Positions 35,002-44,749 of a stretch of 64,000 bases of DNA are shown one piece after another (the first letter of the stretch is position 1; each line of letters starts with the position of its first letter). A program made the translations under genes and the position numbers. The notes beneath the pieces are model-generated. The model was not told where the DNA came from and ran no database searches. It saw only the letters and a program-made list of their open reading frames with translations. This DNA is from Maylandia zebra (taxonomy: Eukaryota; Chordata; Actinopteri; Cichliformes; Cichlidae), in assembly GCF_041146795.1 (NCBI RefSeq), contig NC_135177.1, forward strand, positions 37,433,060 to 37,497,059, in the 5' to 3' direction.

Positions 35002-35850
35002 ATGTCCAACCAACCATACACCACGGAGATGTCCTACTATGAATATGAATATAATGTCAGTGACTACCTAGATTATGATGGTTTTTGTGTTTTTCACAAC
35101 AACCCGAATGTGGTGAAGGTGATCGGCCTGTACATCCACTCCATCTTCTGCATCCTGGGCCTCGTGGGGAACAGCATGGTCATTGTCACCTACGCCTTCT
35201 ACAAGAGGATCAAGTGCATGACTGACATCTACCTGATCAACGTGGCCATCGCCGACCTGCTGTTTGTGCTGGCGCTACCATTCATTGTCTACAACGAGCT
35301 GTGGTCGTGGCCGACTCCTGCGTACGTCTGTGAGCTCAAGTTTGAAGGCCCAGCCATGGCGGTGAGGGTGGCCGTCCCCATCACTCAGATCAGCGTGGGT
35401 TTCTTCCTGCCACTCTTCATCACGATCTTCTGCTTCAGTGGCATCATCATCACCCTGCTTAAGACCAAGAATCTCCAGCACCACAGAGAGGTGTGGGAGA
35501 TGCTGGTGGTTGTGGCCGTGTTCATCATCTGCCACCTGCCCTACAACATAGTGCTGCTGTACAACACGGTCACCGTGTTTCAGGAGTACTCGTGTGATGA
35601 GGCGGACATGCTGGAGATGGCCCTGACAGCGTCGCAGACCATTGCTTACTTGCACTGCTGCCTGAACCCGATGCTGTACGCCTTGGTGGGGCTGAACTTC
35701 AGGAACCAGTTCAGGAGGATCTTCAGGGACCTTTGGTGTCTCGGAAAGGCCCCACGCCGCTTCTCCAGAGTCACCTCCGACTTCTACATGTCCTCCACTC
35801 TGCGCTCGATGGACGGGTCCAGCAACAGTGGCGCTTCTTTCACTATGTGA
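35002..35850 (+). CDS. CCR6-like chemokine receptor lacking TM3 and TM4
   Basis: The frame (282 residues) begins in a Tyr-rich acidic tail (YYEYEYNVSDYLDYDGF), typical of chemokine receptors and likely sulfated. TM1 carries GLVGNSMVIVTYAFY and TM2 MTDIYLINVAIADLLFVLAL. The sequence then passes from WSWPTPAYVC, the start of TM3, straight to ELKFEGPA, which belongs to extracellular loop 2. TM5 (GFFLPLFITIFCFSG), TM6 (VVAVFIICHLPYNIVLL) and TM7 (YLHCCLNPMLYALVG) follow, and the tail FRNQFRRIFRDLWC with final GASFTM resembles CCR6. About 80 residues, including the DRY box, are missing without a frame change. An acceptor (CTCTGCAG) precedes at 34993, as in receptors with an N-terminal intron. The ATG at 35002 is the first in frame after it. 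It is probably a non-signalling remnant or dominant-negative form; CCR6 rather than CCR7/CCR9 is a moderate-confidence call. Confidence 0.8.
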   Translation: MSNQPYTTEMSYYEYEYNVSDYLDYDGFCVFHNNPNVVKVIGLYIHSIFCILGLVGNSMVIVTYAFYKRIKCMTDIYLINVAIADLLFVLALPFIVYNELWSWPTPAYVCELKFEGPAMAVRVAVPITQISVGFFLPLFITIFCFSGIIITLLKTKNLQHHREVWEMLVVVAVFIICHLPYNIVLLYNTVTVFQEYSCDEADMLEMALTASQTIAYLHCCLNPMLYALVGLNFRNQFRRIFRDLWCLGKAPRRFSRVTSDFYMSSTLRSMDGSSNSGASFTM

Positions 35851-35935
35851 AGACATCCGTGGGTTGATCTCTGAAGATCCAGGTCTCTAACACCGAACGC
35901 GATTCACACGATTCACGCGATTCACTAACAGAAGA

Positions 35936-35941
35936 AATAAA
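35936..35941 (+). terminator. polyadenylation signal of the chemokine-receptor gene
   Basis: AATAAA lies 85 bases after the stop codon, in GAAGAAATAAAAG. Confidence 0.5.
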
Positions 35942-35999
35942 AGACAGTCAAAACATAAAACAGTTTAAAGTAAAATATAAAAACCTAATTTTAAATAAG

Positions 36000-36436
36000 T
36001 ATAAGAATGAAGAAAACGGGGTTAACCCAGGATGGTAATGTTGCTGGTAATGGTGTTGCGGTTCTTTTTTGGTTGTTTTTTTGTTTTGTTTTGGTTTGTT
36101 GTTTTTCCATAACTTGTGTATCTGCAAATATACACATTCTGTATTTTTCATATGAAAGAAACTATACTGTGGTGGGGCTTGCTAATTTCTTGTTTTTGAT
36201 TTATGTATGTTATGTTTTGTTTTACTTCATATGTTTATATGTTTCATATGTTGTTTGTTTAATTTAAGACAAAAAAAAAAATTAAATGAATGAGAGGTAA
36301 AACTTGAGGGGGTAGGGACAAATAAGTAAATACTTCAGCCTACTCCTTTTCAAACAAATAATGGAATGATATTTTGTAATGATTGTGAAGGCACATGTTT
36401 GAAATGTTTGAAATAAAAATGAACTGAACTGAACGT
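36000..36436 (+). repeat. AT-rich LINE-like 3' end
   Basis: An AT-rich stretch ends in GAAATAAAAATGAACTGAAC with a short GAACT repeat, a tail form common to fish LINE copies. No coding domain is attached. Confidence 0.4.
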
Positions 36437-37142
36437 CTGTCGCACCGACGAGATTCCTCAAGATAAAGAGATCTAACGCCGAGCTGCACCTCTTATTCTG
36501 ATTCATTATTTTGATCGTGAAATATCCAAACTCCTGCATTTTCTTTCTTTTGTCATTATTTTGTGAGTGATGACTGTCAGTGTTTTGTCACCTGAAACGG
36601 CGGCTGAACGTGCAGAACCGCGAAAACACGTCTGATTTGAACTCGTCTGATCTCTCCTTCATGGAGGCCTCCTCGTGTACCTTCGACCTTTTTCAGCACT
36701 GCTGCTGTATTAAGGACGCCCTGGCGCCGTGCGCAGCTCTGCTGACGGTGTGACTCTGGGCGGTGAATCACTGTGTTTCATGCATGTTTTAGCTGACCTG
36801 GAGGTCAGAGTGCGTCTCTTCACCAATGTTCACATTCTTATAATAAAAATGCACTAAAATGTTGGTCAAACAAGAAAAATATTCAATACTCAATTACCCA
36901 GTTTATTTTTCCAAGGACAGTTTTTGCTGCTCTTAACTGATTCAAGCAGTCGTTTTGTTTTTGCACAGCCCAGCAGAAGTCTGTGCAAAAATATATGCAG
37001 AAAAGAGTCTCACATGTGTGTGACAGTAACGCACTCGAAATACTTTGGTATTGTTGCCTGTGTGTGTGTGTGTGTGTGGGGCAAGGTGTTTCTGCGCAGT
37101 GTACCAGGGGCACGGAGAAAAGTTGTCGTACCATAGGCACGA

Positions 37143-37144
<2 letters not shown>

Positions 37145-37187
<43 letters not shown>
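37145..37187. repeat. (GT)n microsatellite
   Basis: About 20 uninterrupted GT units. A shorter GT run lies at 37058-37078. It borders the 3' end of the LINE piece at 37198-37750. Confidence 0.9.
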
Positions 37188-37197
37188 TAAACAAATA

Positions 37198-37750
37198 AAT
37201 AAATTCCCCACTCGCCCCTGCGGGCGGTTTATCCTTCAAGCTCGGGTCCTCTACCAGAGGCCTGGGAGCTTGAGGGTCCTGCAGTATCTCAGCTGTTCCC
37301 AGGACTGCGCTCTTCTGGACAGAGATCTCCGATGTTGTTCCGGGGATCTGCTGGAGCCACTCACCTAGCCTGGGAGTCACCGCACCTAGTGCTCCGATCA
37401 CCACGGAGACCACCGTTACCTTCACCCTCCACGTCTTCTCCAGCTCTTGGTATTTCTCGAGCTTTCCTTTCAGTCCAGCTTTGTCCAGCCACTGGTAGGA
37501 TTTCTGGATATCAGCCTCCTCTATCTGCCGGTGGTACATACCGTGCAGGGGCCTGTCCTTCCATGATGGTTCCTCGTCTCCCTCCTCTTTCTTGGGTTTC
37601 TGCTGCCTGAGGTGTTCACTGAGCACTCGGTCGGTTGGGGCCATCTTTGTGATGTATTCGTGGATGTTTGTTGTCTCATCCTGGACTGTGGTGCTGACAC
37701 TCACCAGTCCCCGGCCCCCTTCCTTCCACTTAGCGTACAGCCTCATGTAA
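37198..37750 (-). repeat. Rex6/R4-type LINE, C-terminal fragment
   Basis: On the minus strand the frame reads KWKEGGRGLVSV, IHEYITKMAPTDRVLSEHL, WKDRPLHGMYHRQIEEAD and VIGALGAVTPRLGEWLQQ. This is the C-terminus I associate with fish LINEs carrying a restriction-like endonuclease (Rex6 type). The endonuclease core between GLK and LEKYQE is deleted. A related piece lies at 52650-54460. Confidence 0.75.
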
Positions 37751-37769
37751 GCTTACATATATGTATATA

Positions 37770-39332
37770 CAGGGAGTGCAGAATTATTAGGCAAGTTGTA
37801 TTTTTGAGGAATAATTTTATTATTGAACAACAACCATGTTCCCAATGAACCCAAAAAACTCATTAATATCAAAGCTGAATGTTTTTGGAAGTAGTTTTTA
37901 GTTTGTTTTTAGTTTTAGCTATTTTAGGGGGATATCTGTGTGTGCAGGTGACTATTACTGTGCAGAATTATTAGGCAACTTAACAAAAAACAAATATATA
38001 CCCATTTCAATTATTTATTTTTACCAGTGACACCAATATAACATCTCCACATTCACAAATATACATTTCTGACATTCAAAAACAAAACAAAAACAAATCA
38101 GCGACCAATATAGCCACCTTTCTTTGCAAGGACACTCAAAAGCCTGCCATCCATGGATTCTGTCAGTGTTTTGATCTGTTCACCATCAACATTGCGTGCA
38201 GCAGCAACCACAGCCTCCCAGACACTGTTCAGAGAGGTGTACTGTTTTCCCTCCTTGTAAATCTCACATTTGATGATGGACCACAGGTTCTCAATGGGGT
38301 CCAGATCAGGTGAACAAGGAGGCCATGTCATTAGTTTTTCTTCTTTTATACCCTTTCTTGCCAGCCACGCTGTGGAGTACTTGGACGCGTGTGATGGAGC
38401 ATTGTCCTGCATGAAAATCATGTTTTTCTTGAAGGATGCAGACTTCTTCCTGTACCACTGCTTGAAGAAGGTGTCTTCCAGAAACTGGCAGTAGGACTGG
38501 GAGTTGAGCTTGACTCCATCCTCAACCCGAAAAGGCCCCACAAGCTCATCTTTGATGATACCAGCCCAAACCAGTACTCCACCTCCACCTTGCTGGCGTC
38601 TGAGTGGGACTGGAGCTCTCTGCCCTTTACCAATCCAGCCACGGGCCCATCCATCTGGCCCATCAAGACTCACTCTCATTTCATCAGTCCATAAAACCTT
38701 AGAAAAACCAGTCTTGAGATATTTCTTGGCCCAGTCTTGACGTTTCAGCTTGTGTGTCTTGTTCAGTGGTGGTCGTCTTTCAGCCTTTCTTACCTTGGCC
38801 ATGTCTCTGAGTATTGCACACCTTGTGCTTTTGGGCACTCCAGTGATGTTGCAGCTCTGAAATATGGCCAAACTGGTGGCAAGTGGCATCTTGGCAGCTG
38901 CACGCTTGACTTTTCTCAGTTCATGGGCAGTTATTTTGTGCCTTGGTTTTTCCACACGCTTCTTGCGACCCTGTTGACTATTTTGAATGAAACGCTTGAT
39001 TGTTCGATGATCACGCTTCAGAAGCGTTGCAATTTTGAGACTGCTGCATCCCTCTGCAAGATATCTCACTATTTTTGACTTTTCTGAGCCTGTCAAGTCC
39101 TTCTTTTGACCCATTTTGCCAAAGGAAAGGACGTTGCCTAATAATTATGCACACCTGATATAGGGTGTTGATGTCATTAGACCACACCCCTTCTCATTAC
39201 AGAGATGCACATCACCTAATATGCTTAATTGGTAGTAGGCTTTCAAGCCTATACAGCTTGGAGTGAGACAACATGCATGAAGAGGATGATGTGGACAAAA
39301 TACTCATTTGCCTAATAATTCTGCACTCCCTG
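37770..39332 (-). mobile_element. complete Tc1/mariner transposon with inverted and direct repeats
   Basis: Both ends read CAGGGAGTGCAGAATTATTA (inverted) and are flanked by TA, the target site of the family. Inner copies of the same motif lie at about 37959-37985 (TGCAGAATTATTAGGCAAC) and 39135-39160 (TTGCCTAATAATTATGCAC), giving the IR/DR layout in which transposase binds twice per end. The 1563-bp element contains a single uninterrupted transposase gene. It landed in a (TA/CA)n tract just beside the older LINE fragment. Confidence 0.95.
38098..39114 (-). CDS. Tc1-type transposase, intact frame
   Basis: The 338-residue frame has ATG and stop and no interruptions. The N-terminal paired-like DNA-binding domain has two helix-turn-helix parts (residues about 5-50, SSLKIATLLKRDHRTIKRF, and about 60-110), joined by a basic linker with GRKKR. 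The catalytic DD34E core shows the first Asp in VLWTDEM, the second in MQDNAPSH and the Glu in SPDLDPIENLW, with 34 residues between the last two by family rule. It acts in the nucleus by cut-and-paste at TA sites. Length matches active Tc1 transposases (about 340 residues), and the terminal repeats are also well kept, so this copy looks young. I did not assign a named subfamily. Confidence 0.95.
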   Translation of the reverse strand: MGQKKDLTGSEKSKIVRYLAEGCSSLKIATLLKRDHRTIKRFIQNSQQGRKKRVEKPRHKITAHELRKVKRAAAKMPLATSLAIFQSCNITGVPKSTRCAILRDMAKVRKAERRPPLNKTHKLKRQDWAKKYLKTGFSKVLWTDEMRVSLDGPDGWARGWIGKGQRAPVPLRRQQGGGGVLVWAGIIKDELVGPFRVEDGVKLNSQSYCQFLEDTFFKQWYRKKSASFKKNMIFMQDNAPSHASKYSTAWLARKGIKEEKLMTWPPCSPDLDPIENLWSIIKCEIYKEGKQYTSLNSVWEAVVAAARNVDGEQIKTLTESMDGRLLSVLAKKGGYIGR

Positions 39333-39769
39333 TATATACACACATATACATACATGTCTACCAGTCTGTGGTGCAGAGGGGGGGTTGGCAGCATCAGTGC
39401 CAAAGATGTCAGCATGTAACAGGATCAGCAAACTGGTTCATGAGACTGGAACCATCACTGGCCAGAATCTGGAGGTATTTGAGTGATGAGGGACATTAGA
39501 GTCACTGATCCCATCATGGACCGCCCATCTTACTCACTCCACTCCACAGTACCGAGGCAGCAGAGCTCCTCCCTCAGACTGATTCAAACCGTGTGTACAT
39601 GGACACATACAAACCAAACCAGGCCATAAAGAATGCTTGAGTCCCTTGAGACCTTCTCTATCAAACTGCGGTCCTTATTGCGACAGGTGCTGCTGTTTCT
39701 CAGAGGCGATTTGAACTATTTGCTAGATTTATGCTTTCCCAGTCTTTTCCCATCCGGGGTCATATTACC

Positions 39770-39905
39770 CAGGGCCGGGTTGCGGGGGCAACAACCTAAG
39801 CAGAGACCTCCCTCTCCTAGCCACCTCCTCTAGCTTTTCCGGGGGAACACTGAGGTGTTCCCAGGCCAGCCGAGAGACATAGACTCTGGAGCGTGTCCCG
39901 GGTCC
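39770..39905 (-). repeat. non-LTR retrotransposon, extreme C-terminal piece
   Basis: On the minus strand it reads YVSRLAWEHLSVPPEKLEEV and LLRLLPPQPGPG followed by a stop, the well-known end of a common fish LINE protein. The same family supplies the pieces at 46020-47165. From 39350 to 39770 there is decayed repeat-like sequence that I cannot place. Confidence 0.7.
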
Positions 39906-40239
39906 CCTCCCGGTGGGACATGCCACCTCAGCTGGCTCCGTCTGATGCAGAGATGTAGCGCTCTACGCCCCATCTCCCCGTTATCAGTTCAGTCAAAAAA
40001 TCCTCACAGATGTTGAGCTGCATACAGATACAGACAGAAGAACTCGATCATGTGTTTCTCAGTGAGTTTGATGTTTTCAGGCCAAACTAGTTTCTCTGCT
40101 GGAAAACAAACTGATGTTGAACAGCCCCACTGAAGCTCTGCTGTGTTAGTGGGAATGCAGCAGCTCAGCGAAGCTGCTCTCACAGACACAGCAGCAGAAT
40201 CATCTTAGACATCAGTTTACAGCACAAACAGGCTCTTAC

Positions 40240-40367
40240 TCTTTGCCTGAGGGTCCAGGATCAGTACTGAAGCCTGGAGGAGGATTTTTGGACTGATCGC
40301 TCTTCATAGACAGACGGCTGGATCCTGGAGACTCTGCTGTGTCCTCGTCTTCCTCCAAACCGCTCAT
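40240..40367 (-). pseudogene. lone leader exon of a fish NLR (NLRC3/NLRP12-like) gene
   Basis: On the minus strand an ATG exon reads MSGLEEDEDTAESPGSSRLS then MKSDQSKNPP and ends in a donor (AAAGA|GTAAGA) after 42 codons. The pattern acidic start, ESP, and 'MKSDQS' is the usual first exon of teleost NACHT-type receptors with a FISNA domain. No FISNA, NACHT, LRR or B30.2 sequence follows downstream on this strand within the window, where instead LINE and Tc1 sequence lie. It is best read as a stranded exon of a lost or truncated NLR. NLR genes are highly multiplied in fish, so such fragments are expected. Confidence 0.55.
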
Positions 40368-40499
40368 GTTCAGTCAGTCTGACAGAGAAACCAACAACAC
40401 TGACTGTGAGTGCAGAACAAGAATCAGACAAACAAGTCTGTACAAGACTCGCGCCCAAGACTGGGAAACAAAGAAGTGTGACGGTCAGAGGATAATGAA

Positions 40500-42170
40500 T
40501 CCAGAGACAGTCCAGCATTGAGCTGATCCTTCCATATTTCCCCTCCAGCTCACAGAGGCACAGCTGACTCAGAGACTTTGACCACAGAAGAAAAAGAAAA
40601 TGGGACTAACGCTGTGTTTCTACTTCCTGCTCTGTCGACTGTGGAAATACTTTCAGTTCATGACTCTGGCAGAGGAATCCACGTGGTCACATGACAGGAT
40701 GTGCACATTGATAACGTACTTCAGAGAGGTGGGCCTAAGTTTGTGTCTGGGCATATCTTTGTAATCAAATGCAGACAGTGCTGTTCATGCAATGTTATTC
40801 ATGTGAGACCAACGTTGAGTTTGTGCTGCAGGAGGACACGGATGCACAGTGAAGTGAAGGAACGTGCACACGAGCGCCCCATTCTGTCATCAACAACATT
40901 TTTCCATACACTGTCATTTGGATCAATAGTTCGTCCCATAGAAACTTTCACAGAGTGACAGATAATCATCTCACCTGATGGCAACAAGTTAAGATCTGAC
41001 CCGATCCCTCAGAACACTCCCTCATCGTATGATGTGTCCACTGAGCTCAGCTGATAAATGTCTTCATCGATAGTTCTGCATTTGGACTTTAGATACCGAG
41101 CACAGACACCAGGGGGCGTCCAATCAAAACGCTCGAGCCCTGCAAAGCCTGAGCCATGAAATAACTGCCAGGAAATTAAATGAAATCTTAAAAATGTCAT
41201 TTGTAAATAAAGAAGTATTAGTTTTAATGTGAGAATGTCCCTCCCACTTTGCTTCATGTCTGTGTTCAGTTACCTGTCCCCAGGTGAGGGGCGCACCCTA
41301 CTATCAGCAACAGGGGGCGGAGTCCACTACAAGCCTCCCTGCAGGTGTTAATGATGTTTTTTCCTGAAGGGGTAAAATAACTTGAAACATCTGCCAAACT
41401 AAAACTCGAGGAGTTTCAGTCCACAAGAATCGCTGTGATTCTCTTACCTCTGCAGAGAGGAAGATGACTCGGAGACTGAGGATAGAAGGAGGATGAACAC
41501 TCACCTGGTTTTCCTCCTCCTCTATCACGGAGTCTGAATACTTCCTGTTTCTCCCTCACCTGTACAGAATGGCTCCTCCCCTCTGTAGTTCCAGGTAAAC
41601 ATGTGGTAAAACACAGGATGTATGTAACACAGACCTAAGGGTGCTATCTTTATCTTTAAATTGCTTACTGATGGAGTTTTCTAATAGCTTTGATGAAGCC
41701 GGGGGTCCCTGAGCCCAAATAATGATTTAATAATCATCAACCCCAATCTGTTTGACACTGAAAGGTTTTATTCATTTATGATTTTATGAAACCTCCATCC
41801 TCTGAACAGGCTCTCAGTCACACACAGACATGTGTAAGAACTGATATAATTTCATCTTGTTTTCAGTAGTCACTGTGTGAACAGCATTTCCCATAAGCCC
41901 ACAGACATCCAGGGTTACAGCTGTCAGTGTAATGTGAAGAGAGGAAGTGGTGGTGTCTCTGTTCCACAGCAGGGACCTTAGTTCCCACAGACATGCAGAC
42001 TGTCATCTTTCCTCGTGTCAGAGACGCCTTTAAGAAAGGAGATCCGTAGACATTCTTGTGTATATGAATGTGTGCAGACGTTTGTCTGAAGCTTACAGTC
42101 AGTGGGGTGTTTGTTGTGAAGTCTGGAGCCTCCAAGTGGAAGAAAAGACACATCACAGTCTGTGTGAGGG
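40500..42170. other. intergenic, nothing recognised
   Basis: The region holds no supported gene. It contains stretches similar to promoters of immune-type genes only in general composition, which is not evidence. Confidence 0.3.
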
Positions 42171-42175
42171 TGGCC

Positions 42176-42181
42176 TTTATT
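42176..42181 (-). terminator. polyadenylation signal of LRAT-like gene B
   Basis: TTTATT reads AATAAA on the minus strand, 22 bases beyond the stop codon of the gene at 42203-43663. The spacing is unusually short but workable. Confidence 0.5.
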
Positions 42182-42202
42182 ATCAGGAACTTTGAATCAT
42201 GT

Positions 42203-43663
42203 TTACTGGTTCATCATTCGACAGGATGCCAGGTGGCAGTTATCAGAGACTAAGTTGTAGTTGGGTCCTCCAGCACTCACGAAGTCTGAAACTGTCTTTG
42301 AACCCTGGAATTCTCTAGAACTGACAGGCTGCAGACAAAAACGAGACAGAAGGTCAGAAAGAATCAAAAGTAAATGTTTGGATTAAAACTCTCACTGAAA
42401 GTTTCACGTCAACACAAATTCCAAGAAGAATCAGCGTGCAGGAAATAAAGTGTCTGTTTGTAATTGGGAGTCTGCAGGATCTCGTTTTGGGTTGTTTTTG
42501 CCAAACATCTCCTTTTCACTTTGGTCTGGTTCCAATGGTTTCTGTTGGCCACCAGTATACACACCAGCAACGAGCTGAAGGTATTTACTTTTTTTGTCTG
42601 TTTTTCCTGACTGTTTGTGGACTTGTTGAACACAATAGAGCCACGTTTCAGAGTTTATGATTAGACTGTAATTAAATGGACATGCTGGTTGTATGTTTGA
42701 AGTTTACCGTCCAGGCCGAGCTCATGTGTCGAGCATCAGTCACGACCGTCTGAGAGGATAATCCGAATCCGCCTCCTTTATGGATCAGCCACTGAGAGCC
42801 ATCATCTAGCGTCACCCTACAAAAGAACGAGAGGTTTGAAGATGCTGCTCTTTGATTTTCACGTTGACGGCTGTCAGAACAATGTTTGTTATTCCAGCAC
42901 ATGTGACGTGTCGACCTCAGTTGGTCTAACACATCTGCTTGCTTTCTGCACAATGAAATCACAACAGCACAGTGATCAGAACGATGCATTTAAGGGTTTC
43001 AGCTGTTTGTACAAACTGGAATATGCATTAAAAAAGCTCCACTGTTGTCTTAATGGAACAGTATAATGTTTGTGCCGCCATCCAAAGAAAACATCTGGAG
43101 CTTTATTGAATACAAAAATACGACAAACACAAACAAGCAAGCACAGGAAACTGTGACTCTACAGTAACAGTCTCCTCAGTTCCCACACTTACAGTGTCAA
43201 ACGGCACAGAGGGAACATTTTTGTTTGTTATGTTTCAGAATTAAAGTCAAACTAACTAAAGATCTTCAAAAGCATTGAGATTATTGGTTTCAACTTCTGT
43301 TTGTTTGTGGAAATGTTTCTGTGTTCAGTGTGGACCGACCGAACCCCGGAGTGGCTGAGTGGTCCCAGTATAACTGACGTCCCCTCCAGCGGCCTGTTCA
43401 TCCTCTCAGCCGTCATCACCGGCGAGTTGTAGAGACGGGTCAGGTCCTGACCGGACAGGTCGTAGTTGTAGTTGCTGTACCCGGCTGACAGAAGGAAACG
43501 GGAGGTTTATTGAAACTATGCTCTACAAACATCACGCAGCACCACTGCGAGCGGCTTTAAGCCACACGGCGCTTAAACAAATGAAATACTCACGGCCAGA
43601 CGAGGCGTCCACAGTCAGAGCCAGCAGGGTCAGCGCAGAGAGCAGCGCTTTGAAGGAAGCCAT
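42203..43663 (-). CDS. small secreted LRAT/NlpC-like protein, copy B (intact)
   Basis: Four minus-strand exons, 43663-43594, 43484-43340, 42816-42708 and 42328-42203, join with matching phases into 149 residues. Residues 1-23 form a signal peptide (FKALLSALTLLALTVDASSG), so the product should be secreted. The middle and end carry PLSHSGVRVTLDDGSQWLIH, TVVTDARHMSSAW, GSKTVSDFV and YNLVSDNCHLAS. The series His - DG - hydrophobic-His ... Asn-Cys-His is the motif order of LRAT/HRASLS-type permuted papain folds (EHWAIYVGDGYVIH...NCEHF), with the first His, second His and Cys as likely catalytic residues. This family assignment is mine from motif order, not a search. There are no transmembrane helices, unlike classical LRAT and HRASLS proteins. 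Copy A at 28676-29865 is a tandem paralogue about 12 kb away. Substrate and role are unknown; acyl transfer or amidase activity is possible. Confidence 0.8.
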
Positions 43664-43762
43664 CGCGGGTTTGTCTCAGTCACAGACGTGCATGTAGCAG
43701 ATGTGAAATGGTCGACTGCGTTGTGACAACAGACACGGACTGGCTGGAAACAGGGTTTATTC

Positions 43763-43848
43763 CTATAAAACAGAGTGCAGCAGCAAAATCAGTGTCACAC
43801 AGCGGCAGCAGGCTTCTCCTCACCCAGTGTGGAGTCCGTACAGCTCTG
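43763..43848 (-). other. intronless copy of two leader exons, next to gene B
   Basis: This 86-base stretch equals the two separated exon-like blocks at 44392-44415 and 44128-44189 joined without the 202 bases between them. The joint falls exactly at a GT...AG boundary. On the minus strand it runs straight into the 5' leader of gene B. Confidence 0.7.
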
Positions 43849-44127
43849 CTTGCATCATATAAAAGAAAATACAACTTATCAAAATAATAATTTTCACAAC
43901 CGCCACTTCAAAATCAAATATTACAGTGGGGTAAAACAGAGACAATTATGGAATCACTAACAATAACGTATAACATTCAAATTCCCATTAAAATAGGTCA
44001 ATTGCATAATACATATTCAAACAACTTTTTAACTCTTCCCAACATGGCTGAAGATACTGCTCAGAGCACAGCCTCGGGACATGAGCTCATTATACACATA
44101 AAACAAAAACTACACATTTACACATAC

Positions 44128-44415
44128 CTATAAAACAGAGTGCAGCAGCAAAATCAGTGTCACACAGCGGCAGCAGGCTTCTCCTCACCCTGTTTAACAC
44201 AAGTCAGTTCCACACAAACGGATGATACAACAGATAAAGCGCAGTTCCAAATATCATTTTTCTCACTCAAAGCGATTGAAAACACTTTGAGAGCTTTTAA
44301 CCCTAGGAGCCAATACTTAACAAAGACAAATACACCGAATTTATATGGATAATTTAGTACAGGGAGAAGAGCTACAGAAAGCGTGCCTCACCAGTGTGGA
44401 GTCCGTACAGCTCTG
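44128..44415 (-). other. candidate 5' leader exons of gene B with intron
   Basis: On the minus strand block a (44415-44392) ends CCACACTG|GTGAGG and block b (44189-44128) starts after GTTAAACAG and ends TTTTATAG|GTATGT. These are good donor and acceptor sequences around a 202-base intron. Both blocks recur, fused, at 43763-43848. Confidence 0.55.
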
Positions 44416-44612
44416 GCTAGGAAACCCCACACCCGCAATGTGGCCGCAGGTGGCGTTACACTGATTAATGTCCCACTTCAACAATAACACACGGAACCTT
44501 AGTTCCACAAAAATAAAGTTCACACAATAAAAAAGTATAACCTATGTACAATACAGTTTTGAGAATGTTCACAATTCGTACATTATATCTCAGCTACATG
44601 CAGCTGAAGTTT

Positions 44613-44740
44613 TATAGTCCCGACAGCGTGACGGTCTCCCCCCTGCGCTCGTGTTTGTCTCTTGGCAGACGAGCTGGGATTTCCACACTGCTGATGGCAA
44701 ACAGCAGTTTTCATCATCAGCAGGTCATCGCAGCACTCTG
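44613..44740. promoter_or_regulatory. conserved upstream block shared by the LRAT-like paralogues
   Basis: The stretch around TGTTTGTCTCTTGGCAGACG matches 29937-30000 upstream of copy A (TGTTTGTCTCTTGGCAGATG), including TTTCCACRCTGCTG that follows. In copy A it lies about 75 bases above the start codon, in copy B nearly 1 kb above. It may be shared promoter sequence or simply the edge of the duplicated unit. Confidence 0.4.
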
Positions 44741-44749
44741 CAGAGAATC

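Noticed and set aside
35275-35856. A 193-codon frame antisense to the chemokine-receptor exon
   Set aside because: It lies wholly within the recognised receptor frame and shows no domain; it is a shadow of the sense codons.
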